From positions 2,712,501-2,776,500 of the forward strand of contig NZ_CP075189.1 in assembly GCF_020510565.1 (NCBI RefSeq): 64,000 nucleotides of DNA. Reading direction: 5' to 3'. The notes under the pieces are model-generated. The model did no database searches. It had not been told where the DNA came from and saw only the letters and a list, made by a program, of their open reading frames with translations. Shown piece after piece: positions 56,048 through 63,748 of this stretch. Each line of letters opens with the position of its first letter. Within the stretch, counting starts at the first letter, position 1. The position numbers were made by a program, and so were the translations under genes. This DNA comes from Ferribacterium limneticum. GTDB lineage: Bacteria > Pseudomonadota > Gammaproteobacteria > Burkholderiales > Rhodocyclaceae.

Positions 56048-57682
56048 TTAAAATGCGCGCTGTACAGAGAACGACAGGAAGTCGCGATCAGCCAATTCTT
56101 GGCCGTATGAAAATGCTTGAACAGGCGAGTTCGCTGGCCCGGTCGATGTTTTGGCAGTGCCAAAAAACTTGGTATAGGTCAGGCTCAATTGCCAAGCCTT
56201 CTCATACTCTCCCTTGATACCGATGCTGAAATCCCCGGTATTCTTGGGCGAGAAGCCGGGATGCACGACGAGCGACCGGCCACTGATGCCATATCCCAAG
56301 TTGATGGGAATACTTATATCCAACCCGCTTATAACTTGGTAATAAGCCGGAGCAAACATGATGCGCATGGCCGAGGCTGATCGCGTGCCGTTCGGATCTA
56401 GCATGGCTTCATTCCGGTCCACGGAAGTCACCTTGTGATACGCGATCTCGCCGAGGAACTGCCCTCCTTGCCAGAGCGCTGTATTACTCAGCAGCTTCAC
56501 CCAAGATACCTGGGCATGAAATGTCTTGCCCACAGGGTACAAAGTGGGTCCGTTTATTACCCCCCCCTGCGCAACAAGTGGCATGTCATGGCGAACTGAA
56601 GCCTCGGCTCCGACATTAGTATCGAATACCGTGGTACTTAAACTGGCCCCGAACGCTTTGATATCCTCTGGATAAACAAGGGAATAATCAGTTGGAAAAA
56701 AGGGACCTAGGAAGGGTTGGAGGGGAACGGGAACCGCAGCGACACCACCTGGCATCAGCATCGGTGACTTTGCGTGATACTGAACGGCATAGAGGCCATA
56801 ATCCGTATCTCCGCCGTCAGTCCGGAACTTTACCTGGAGACCGCCTTGACCTGAATCCTTGGGTTTAACATCATCGGTCCGCGTGAAGTAGTAGGCGCCA
56901 GGAATAACACTAATCCGCTCCCCCCCCGCATCGAGCATATCTACCGATGAGAAATAGCTTCCCGCAGCAGGGATTCTGTCTTTCTCCCACTTGAACTGGT
57001 AGTAAGCCCCAATCGACACGTTCTCGTTGACCTGAATCTGGCCAGAGATTTGCGGAACAGGTCGCATCAGTTCCTTGAACTGCGTCCCCGGGACTGACAA
57101 AAGCTTGACGATGTCGATTGGTGCCTGGGCTGCGGCAATACCGTTAGAACCAAAAAACAAGCTTTCGCCAAATACGACCGTATGTTGGCCAAGACGACCA
57201 GTCAAAAGCATGTCAGCAACATAGGTCTTACCGAATACAAAGGCATCCAAAACTTCTGCACGTCGCCCATGCAATTTTTTCGTATCGCTCGTGAAATCAT
57301 TGTAGGGGGCCGAGGCACTGTTGTTTGTGAACGGCGAGTCATTGTCGTTACCATTCATATAGGCTTGGTCATACCAAGCAGCGCCACTGACCCGCAACCC
57401 GACATTCTTATAGGTAAGATCGAACTCCGACAGGAGGTCAATGCGGTTAGAGATCAACCCATTCTTACTGAAATTTCTATCACCATCATCCTGATTCACA
57501 TCCGCGATCAACGCAGAATCTTGACCCTTGAGACGCTGCGCAACGCTGTACTTGAAGGTGTTGTCGAACCGCATGGATAAACCATCAACGTCTGAGGCAA
57601 TCTGAAACGCAGATGCATTTGTACCAGTCGTCAACGCGCATGCTGCCGTTAGCAGCTTCAATTTCCAATTGCACGCTTCCAT
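56048..57682 (-). CDS. DUF1302 family outer-membrane beta-barrel protein
   Basis: The 544-residue protein has a signal peptide (MEACNWKLKLLTAACALTTG) followed by beta-strand repeats ending in LSFSVQRAF, a C-terminal Phe typical of outer-membrane barrels. DUF1302 proteins are thought to be porins or uptake channels for hydrophobic substrates. The ATG at 57682 has AAGGAGGAG, much better than the longer frame to 57754. It begins the four-gene DUF1302-DUF1329-YCF48-RND run. Confidence 0.9.
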   Translation of the reverse strand: MEACNWKLKLLTAACALTTGTNASAFQIASDVDGLSMRFDNTFKYSVAQRLKGQDSALIADVNQDDGDRNFSKNGLISNRIDLLSEFDLTYKNVGLRVSGAAWYDQAYMNGNDNDSPFTNNSASAPYNDFTSDTKKLHGRRAEVLDAFVFGKTYVADMLLTGRLGQHTVVFGESLFFGSNGIAAAQAPIDIVKLLSVPGTQFKELMRPVPQISGQIQVNENVSIGAYYQFKWEKDRIPAAGSYFSSVDMLDAGGERISVIPGAYYFTRTDDVKPKDSGQGGLQVKFRTDGGDTDYGLYAVQYHAKSPMLMPGGVAAVPVPLQPFLGPFFPTDYSLVYPEDIKAFGASLSTTVFDTNVGAEASVRHDMPLVAQGGVINGPTLYPVGKTFHAQVSWVKLLSNTALWQGGQFLGEIAYHKVTSVDRNEAMLDPNGTRSASAMRIMFAPAYYQVISGLDISIPINLGYGISGRSLVVHPGFSPKNTGDFSIGIKGEYEKAWQLSLTYTKFFGTAKTSTGPANSPVQAFSYGQELADRDFLSFSVQRAF

Positions 57683-57760
57683 TTGTCTCCTCCTTATAGA
57701 TTTTGATGCAATACGAAATCCCAATATGGATTTCGTCGGATAAAACCAAATCACAACGGC

Positions 57761-58711
57761 CTATCGCTCGGGCTTGCCGATCATTTTCCGGTACTCATTC
57801 GCGGAAGCAGGCTCACGGCCATGAAGTGCCGCGATTTCGCGTGCCATGAGGAACATCTCGAGATTGCTGCCAACGGGATCGTCTCGACCTGGAAATTTAT
57901 ACGCCGAGTCCTCTGTTCCTACTCGGATATGCAAACCCATCATCGTTGCCAACGTCGTCACAAAGAGTGAGGCGCGTCCCGCAGCGCAGACGGTGATATG
58001 GCAATCCGGATCGATACCTTTGACCTGATCAACCATCAGGAACAGATGGCGCGCCATATCCTGAGTGTTGCGCACCCAGGTGCCGGAATTGATCGTCCGC
58101 CCGCAATCAAATGGCAGACCAAAAAGAATGATCCAGTTATAGGGTTTCTTCAGGATGCCGGTGTCAATCAACTTTCGCTTGGCGAGCTCGATTTCACCAG
58201 AACTATGCACCACCACTTCCGGCTTTACGCCAAACTCCTCCATCGCCTGAATCGCTGGAATCATGAAATCGTCTGGGTGACCGGCTGCGCACGGTGCCAC
58301 CTCCGCAAGACCCTCACGCGCAGGACTGACACAAATATCGAAGGTTGCACCATTCAGGACATTCAGATTGACAACAAAGTCGTTGCCAAAACGTTTTCGC
58401 AGCGGCTCAAGGACCATCGTATATGCATCCACCGGCGGTATATCGCGATCCAGGCGCCGCCCCTGTGCGTCGACGACACCACTGAAATCGATGTGTACGC
58501 CACATGCCCCGGCCTCGATCACACTTGTAGCCGCATCAACGTAATGTTGTATTGACGATGGTTCGCCATTTTCCATGCGAGCAGCTACGGCAGTATTGAT
58601 TGCAATCTTTCGAGGAATGTCCCAGCAAGGCTGAACGGAAGCGTCGCAGATGAACCGGTACGTTTCCATTTCTTTTGTAGCCGCTTCGAAGAGCGAAAGA
58701 GGTTTAATCAT
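57761..58711 (-). CDS. BKACE/DUF849 beta-keto acid cleavage enzyme
   Basis: The 316-residue TIM-barrel protein belongs to the family of 3-keto-5-aminohexanoate cleavage enzymes, which condense a beta-keto acid with acetyl-CoA to give acetoacetate and a CoA ester. The Zn motif usually reads HxH; here it is GVHIDFSG with H73 and D75. The Glu ligand (MGLHIRVGTED region) is present. Located between the DUF1302 run and the HGD-like gene, it would process a beta-keto acid from ring cleavage; acetoacetate could then go to the CoA-transferase at 28125-29442. Substrate is unknown. Confidence 0.87.
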   Translation of the reverse strand: MIKPLSLFEAATKEMETYRFICDASVQPCWDIPRKIAINTAVAARMENGEPSSIQHYVDAATSVIEAGACGVHIDFSGVVDAQGRRLDRDIPPVDAYTMVLEPLRKRFGNDFVVNLNVLNGATFDICVSPAREGLAEVAPCAAGHPDDFMIPAIQAMEEFGVKPEVVVHSSGEIELAKRKLIDTGILKKPYNWIILFGLPFDCGRTINSGTWVRNTQDMARHLFLMVDQVKGIDPDCHITVCAAGRASLFVTTLATMMGLHIRVGTEDSAYKFPGRDDPVGSNLEMFLMAREIAALHGREPASANEYRKMIGKPER

Positions 58712-58788
58712 TTAGAATCCTCTAGTTTTCAATATTAATGAACCCTGCCGCACTTAATGCAATTCGTCGGCGGGTTCGCGAGATGAAA

Positions 58789-59823
58789 TTAGGGCTTCGC
58801 GCCGCCGAGTGGACCATAGGTGCTGGTATCCATCAATTCCGACGCATGCAGCCCTTCTTCGGTCCACCTCAAAGTTGGACGACACTCCACCAACCACGCC
58901 AGATACCCCTCGGGAACGTTCTCGTCCATACCTTGATGAGGAACACCCTTTGGCACCAATGTAATGGTCCCTGGCTCGGAGCACGCACCCCAGTGGCCTG
59001 GCCCAGCGGCGTAGACAATGAATTCGTCGTAATCGGCATTTAGGTGCGGCGGCGGACGCAGACCCACGCGCGAACTTAGATTGAATACACAGAACTCGCT
59101 GTTTGCGGTAGTAATGATCTGTACGGGCGGACCGCCAACCGGCGCATACGAGCCAGTTTGAATCTTGGCCAAGTTAACCTTCCAGACCGGGTTTTCGCCA
59201 ATAACCAAGGCAAGCAAGACCGTCGGGTCGTACGGCAAAACGAACGTGGTCAAGTCATCACGAGTTTTCACCACAAGCTTGGTTTCGCAATCGCGAGTCG
59301 GATTCGGCTTGACAGTAGGACGACCAATATCGCTTGGCATAATCACGCCGAACGGGGCATTCACTTTTAGGGCCCACGGAGATTCGATGATCAAACTGCG
59401 CATACCACCGGACACTGGGTGAAACTTGTAGGCAACCGCGCGCGGAATAAAGACAAAGTCTCCCGCCTCTGCATCAAGCTCCCCAAACTCCGTTTCGAAC
59501 CGGACACTTCCACTCTGCACAAAATGCACTTCGTCACACTCGACATTGCGAATCACGAAGGGCATAGCCTCTTTGCGACCCGACATCGACATCCGAAGAC
59601 CTTCACGACTGGTAGCAATCACTGTCGGCAGAGCATCAGCCGAGGACTCATCCTTTGGCACCATTCGCGCCAGGATGTTGCGACGCGGGCCGTGTGGCCC
59701 CTCTACCCTCAAATACGAAGGGGTGTGCGCCGCCCTAACTGCCGCAGCGACCGGCCCACCGAACCCCTCCCGAGTCCAAAGAGTCGGGGCCATCTTCGGG
59801 TCCAGCATGTTTGGATTGTTCAT
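58789..59823 (-). CDS. Homogentisate 1,2-dioxygenase-like cupin protein
   Basis: The 344-residue protein has two cupin-like halves as in the homogentisate 1,2-dioxygenase (HGD) superfamily: a first one with CDEVHFVQSGSVRFETEFGE and FVFIPRAVAYKFHPV, and a C-terminal part with LRPPPHLNADYDEFIVY and LVPKGVPHQG. HGD's iron ligands are His-(6)-Glu and a later His; the corresponding H and E/D residues are present but with a one-residue difference in spacing, and the protein is about 80 residues shorter than HGD. Cleavage of a hydroquinone-type ring is the best guess. The ATG at 59823 follows AGAGGAG. Confidence 0.8.
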   Translation of the reverse strand: MNNPNMLDPKMAPTLWTREGFGGPVAAAVRAAHTPSYLRVEGPHGPRRNILARMVPKDESSADALPTVIATSREGLRMSMSGRKEAMPFVIRNVECDEVHFVQSGSVRFETEFGELDAEAGDFVFIPRAVAYKFHPVSGGMRSLIIESPWALKVNAPFGVIMPSDIGRPTVKPNPTRDCETKLVVKTRDDLTTFVLPYDPTVLLALVIGENPVWKVNLAKIQTGSYAPVGGPPVQIITTANSEFCVFNLSSRVGLRPPPHLNADYDEFIVYAAGPGHWGACSEPGTITLVPKGVPHQGMDENVPEGYLAWLVECRPTLRWTEEGLHASELMDTSTYGPLGGAKP

Positions 59824-60148
59824 GACATTGATCTCCTCTGAAAAAATCTTTGACAGACAACAAATTGGAAATTTGACTACAACTTCAACACACCATGGAA
59901 TCATTCGAGATCGTATGATATGATTTCGAATCATACAACACATTTCTTATCATGCAACCAGTTTCTGATTGAGCAATTTGAATTTTTTCAAACTATGTCG
60001 ATCACGATGAGGTGGCTATACCATCGCCCACAGCACGTTAGTAAGATATCCGGCTTAGGCAAGGTCGCAACCTGCAACTGCCACAGCACCGCTAACCCGT
60101 CGAGCCTATAGGCGTGACCTAATAATTTATGAAATGAGGTTTTGCACC
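59824..60148. other. Divergent control region
   Basis: The 325-base spacer between the HGD-like gene (minus) and the MarR gene (plus) is AT-rich, with no gene. It contains the palindrome at 59920-59934 listed separately, and is expected to hold the promoters of both transcription units. Confidence 0.6.
59920..59934. promoter_or_regulatory. Palindrome, probable MarR operator
   Basis: ATGATTTCGAATCAT is a perfect inverted repeat (ATGATT and AATCAT around TCG), and a neighbouring ATGAT just before it extends the symmetry. It is about 97 bases upstream of the HGD-like start and 215 bases before the MarR start, so control of the large minus-strand operon by the MarR protein is the natural reading. 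Confidence 0.5.
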
Positions 60149-60694
60149 ATGGAATTCAACACGCCGGAAAATGCAAATAACATTCGCCAAAAATTTGCTC
60201 AAGACAACGTGGAAGCTAGCTCAGAGATAGACTCTGATTTACTCGTCGACAAACTCGGTCGCACGCTAGCATGGTTGATGCGGGACATTTCCCGGCTCTA
60301 TACAGGAATAGGCCAAAAGACGCTGCACCCCTGGGGGATCACCATGGCTCATTGGTATTACCTCAGAGTGCTGGAGAGTGGTCCTTTGAATCAACTCGAA
60401 CTCAGTAAGCGAGTTGGCATGGCGTCCGCAACCACGGTTCCTGTGCTGGACTTTCTGGAAAAGAGCGAGCTCGTTCTCAGGGTAAGGGATCCAAACGACA
60501 GACGAAAATACAACGTCACCCTTACAGACAATGGACGCCGCCTAATTGGGGAGGTCATGTCAAGCTTCACACAACTGGTTAAAGAGTCATTTGAAGGCGC
60601 ATCTCCAAACGACATCAAAATTGTTTGGAAGACATTACTTCAAGTTGAAGCCAATCTCCTTGCAGTAAACGCAGACGATAACGCCGATTATTGA
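60149..60694 (+). CDS. MarR family transcriptional regulator
   Basis: The 181-residue protein has a winged HTH (LNQLELSKRVGMASATTVPV, then LVLRVRDPNDRRKYNVTLTD as the wing) with an N-terminal extension of about 40 residues that is longer than usual. MarR proteins typically sense phenolic or aromatic acids and release their operator. Its divergent position from the HGD-like, BKACE and transporter genes suggests it controls them. I chose the ATG at 60149, which has GAGG nine bases upstream; an ATG five codons earlier is possible. Confidence 0.88.
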   Translation: MEFNTPENANNIRQKFAQDNVEASSEIDSDLLVDKLGRTLAWLMRDISRLYTGIGQKTLHPWGITMAHWYYLRVLESGPLNQLELSKRVGMASATTVPVLDFLEKSELVLRVRDPNDRRKYNVTLTDNGRRLIGEVMSSFTQLVKESFEGASPNDIKIVWKTLLQVEANLLAVNADDNADY

Positions 60695-60796
60695 AATGCA
60701 CGCCTCTCTCTCCTGCAAGATTTCGCTCAGCTTGCAACCCAAGGAGCGCACGGCACTAGGCCCCAGTGAATAGCGACTACATATGGAACTTCAATC

Positions 60797-61984
60797 TTGA
60801 GCAAGACTGTGCCAACTCCACCAAATTCCCAATTACATAGCTCGCTAAACATCCGGGTCATTGGCCTTGCAACTTTTGCCAGCATGGCCACGACACGGAT
60901 TTGTGACTCAATGCTGGTTGCACTTGCTCAGGATTTTGGCGTGACGACAGGTGCCGCAGCCGGCGTCGTGTCTTGGTATTCGATTGCCTACGGCGTAATC
61001 GGGCTGCTTTATGGTCCCTTTGGAGATCGGATAGGGAAGTTACGTGTTGTAGCAGCAGCCTGTCTGGCTTGCGGCTTCTTCGCCCTTTCGGCCGCCGTGT
61101 CACCAAACCTCACATCTTTGTTATGGGCCCGCGTGGCGATGGGCACCTTCTCAGCTGCCATCATCCCCTTATCAATGGCCTGGATTGGCGACAGCGTCTC
61201 TTTTGAACATCGGCAAGAAACACTTGCAAAGCTGACATCGTGGACCGTATCAGGAATGATGTTTGGTGTATGGTTTGGCGGAATCGCTGCAGATTATCTG
61301 AGTTGGCGAGCAGCTTTTCTCACACTTGCTGTAGCACTACTTTGGGCCGGATGGTCTATTCATCGATGGACACCACCCAACCAAGCTGCCACCCATCACT
61401 ATTCAGGAGCTCCATACTTTCAATCACTATTGAAACTTTGGGAGCGGCGCACGCTCTGGATACTCTTTTTGTCTTTGTTTGAAGGAATTACTGTGATGGG
61501 GGCTGTCGCCTTTATTCCTAGCCGTCTAATTCAGCATTTCGGGCTGAGTGCAACAATGGCGGGAGGAGTAATGCTGCTGTTCGGAATGGGGGGGATTGCA
61601 TATAGCAGAATGGCAAGGTACTGGCTGCGTCTCATTGGCGCGCACGGCCTGGCACTTCTTGGTGGCGTGTTGATCGCTTTAGGTCTATTTGGGCTCGCGG
61701 TAGCAGATCACCCAGCAATTGGCATAGCTTCAAGCACTATCGCAGGAATTGGTTTTTACATGATTCATGGAAACCTACAGACACAAGCCAGTCAAATGGC
61801 ACCAACGGCACGCGGCACTGCCCTGAGTTTTTTTTCTTGCATGGTTTTTTTGGGTCAGTCGCTTGGGGTGATGATCATGGCGATTTGCTTAGACAACGGG
61901 TTAGTAGGCAATGCCTTCGTCATTACCGCTGGATTAGTCCTATTATTGGGTTGGCTGGTCTCCAGTGTCTCCAAAGCAAATTAG
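60797..61984 (+). CDS. MFS transporter
   Basis: The 395-residue protein has twelve hydrophobic helices and the MFS_1 loop motif between helices 2 and 3 (LLYGPFGDRIGKLRVV). It starts with TTG at 60797; no ATG gives a full first helix. The family moves small organic compounds by proton exchange; the catabolic setting suggests aromatic acid uptake or efflux. It lies 102 bases after the MarR gene on the same strand and may share its regulation. Confidence 0.85.
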   Translation: MSKTVPTPPNSQLHSSLNIRVIGLATFASMATTRICDSMLVALAQDFGVTTGAAAGVVSWYSIAYGVIGLLYGPFGDRIGKLRVVAAACLACGFFALSAAVSPNLTSLLWARVAMGTFSAAIIPLSMAWIGDSVSFEHRQETLAKLTSWTVSGMMFGVWFGGIAADYLSWRAAFLTLAVALLWAGWSIHRWTPPNQAATHHYSGAPYFQSLLKLWERRTLWILFLSLFEGITVMGAVAFIPSRLIQHFGLSATMAGGVMLLFGMGGIAYSRMARYWLRLIGAHGLALLGGVLIALGLFGLAVADHPAIGIASSTIAGIGFYMIHGNLQTQASQMAPTARGTALSFFSCMVFLGQSLGVMIMAICLDNGLVGNAFVITAGLVLLLGWLVSSVSKAN

Positions 61985-62231
61985 CAGTCAAGATCACCGA
62001 TAGCAATCCTTGCGACCTGCTCTTTCGATAATCGGGTAGCCCATGTTTTTCGTTTTCCACACTGCCGTCTTCTAAGCCCCTAGGCATAGTTTCGAAACCT
62101 TGATGCTTAAGATGCATCAACTCGATCTTGCTTAACACGTCCAATCAACACAAAAATCAGCGCATCAACTACTTTTTATCAAAAACGCTCCAACGATTAA
62201 GGAGTTAAAAATCAGTTCTTCATCAATCTCA

Positions 62232-63245
62232 GTGACTTTGATTCCGGGTGATGGCGTCGGGCCTGAAATCACCGAAGCCTTAATATTGGTGTTCCAGGCA
62301 TTAGGCCAACCGTTTCACTGGAAGCATGCCGAAATGGGGTTGGGTGCCTTTGAGAAGTATGGCGACCCCCTACCTGCTCGAACGATACAAAGTATCGAAT
62401 CAACGAGACTTGCCATCAAAGGACCAGTTGAAACTCCGCTGATCTCGGGCTTTCAATCGCCGCTGTTGCGACTCAGAAAACATTTTGAACTGTTTGCCAA
62501 CGTTCGCCCAAGCCAGATCCTGTTAAAGGACCATCTCAATGACGACAAGGTAGATATGTTAATGGTTCGCGAGAATATGGAGGGATTGTATTCGGCGGAG
62601 GAGACATATCTCCCTGTCGGTGACGATCCTCATGGAATAGCTCAGGCCACTGCATACAACAGCAGGATTGGATGTGAGCGCATTTTGCGTTTTGCCTTTG
62701 ATCTTGCGCAAACCCAAAGACGTAGAAAAGTCACAGTCGTACACAAAGCAAATGTCCTAAAAAAGTTATCTGGAATTTTCCTTCAAACAGCCAGAGAACT
62801 CTACGGAAGTAGTGAGTATGCCCAGACGTTTGAATATGAAGAGATGATCGTAGACGCCTGCGCAATGCAAATGGCCATGAATAGATCATTTTTCGACGTA
62901 ATTGTTACGACCAATATGTTTGGTGACATTCTCTCCGATCTTGCTGCTGGTTTAACTGGTGGAATTGGCATGGCTCCGTGTATGAATATCGGAAAAAACT
63001 GCGCTCTATTTGAACCGGTCCACGGTTCTGCCCCCGGCATCGCGGGAAAAGGAATTGCAAACCCAATCGCACTGCTGCTCTCCGGGGCGTTGATGCTTTT
63101 ACATGTTGGAAAACACGACGAGGCTTCACGCCTTCGTTCAGCGATCGATAAAGCACTGAATGAAGATCTGGTAAGAACTCCTGATTTAGGAGGAAATGCC
63201 TCCACTTATGAAATGGCCACCGCAGTGGCTCGACACCTAGGCTGA
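62232..63245 (+). CDS. Isocitrate/isopropylmalate dehydrogenase family protein
   Basis: The protein has at least 337 residues. It has the family signature TTNMFGDILSDLAAGLTGGIG and active-site segments VRENMEGLYSAEETY and VVHKANVLKKLSG. The family oxidises and decarboxylates 2-hydroxy acids with NAD: isocitrate, isopropylmalate, homoisocitrate or tartrate; the sequence resembles the NAD-isocitrate and tartrate types, but I cannot separate them. The start is unclear: GTG at 62232 has no ribosome binding site, while AAGGAG at 62199-62204 points to the ATC at 62211. Confidence 0.85.
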   Translation: MTLIPGDGVGPEITEALILVFQALGQPFHWKHAEMGLGAFEKYGDPLPARTIQSIESTRLAIKGPVETPLISGFQSPLLRLRKHFELFANVRPSQILLKDHLNDDKVDMLMVRENMEGLYSAEETYLPVGDDPHGIAQATAYNSRIGCERILRFAFDLAQTQRRRKVTVVHKANVLKKLSGIFLQTARELYGSSEYAQTFEYEEMIVDACAMQMAMNRSFFDVIVTTNMFGDILSDLAAGLTGGIGMAPCMNIGKNCALFEPVHGSAPGIAGKGIANPIALLLSGALMLLHVGKHDEASRLRSAIDKALNEDLVRTPDLGGNASTYEMATAVARHLG

Positions 63246-63262
63246 GTATGCTGCGGACCACT

Positions 63263-63500
63263 CCCCAATCGGCAAGGCCCTGCGTTGTAATCGCCGCGCC
63301 TTCAATATTCCACGTAGCTGCATCACCAAAGCCGAGACGATCGTATATCGGGCAAGCCAGCGTGACTGCGCAAGCTGTCCAGAAAAAGCCCCGAGCTGCC
63401 CGAATACGCCGATGCGTAAAATCGCCCGCAGCATCCATGAAGATGCCCGGAATGTGGGTCGGAACCAACTCGCCTGCCTCATATACGGGCAAAAAACCAC
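63263..63500 (+). pseudogene. IS1182-family transposase C-terminal remnant
   Basis: A forward frame reads IGKALRCNRRAFNIPRSCIT, then YRASQRDCASCPEKAPSCPN and PMRKIARSIHEDARNV, which is the Cys-rich C-terminal region of IS1182-type transposases. The catalytic DDE part and the inverted ends are not seen. It is a relic downstream of the dehydrogenase gene. Confidence 0.8.
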
Positions 63501-63687
63501 CAAAAATATCCCTTTAGGCGAGCGTGAGGAGCTTGGCCAACGAGTTTTTCAACACCATCGGCCATCTGCGGACGGTCGCGCTCCTCGCTTGATACGACTG
63601 CTATTAGCCGCACTACCGCCAGTCAGGTTTGCTGTGAGTTGATTGTCAACAAGGCATTTGAGAAATGGCCTACTAGAAAAACATGTT

Positions 63688-63721
63688 GACAACCGGTTTC
63701 CATTACTGGAAACTGGTTGTC
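63688..63721. promoter_or_regulatory. 14-bp inverted repeat upstream of a MarR gene
   Basis: GACAACCGGTTTCC (63688-63701) is repeated in reverse complement at 63708-63721 (GGAAACTGGTTGTC) with one mismatch and six bases between. It lies 28-60 bases upstream of the MarR gene at 63749 and overlaps a TTGACA-like promoter element at 63686-63691, the arrangement expected for an autoregulatory operator. Confidence 0.65.
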
Positions 63722-63748
63722 AGTTAGTTTCCTTGTGAGGTATTTCAG

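Larger units (their letters stand above)
63246..63748. other. Spacer with transposase relic and regulatory repeat
   Basis: Holds the IS1182-type relic (about 63263-63500) and the inverted repeat 63688-63721, each listed. The stretch 63510-63650 has short frames only and nothing I can name. Confidence 0.5.
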
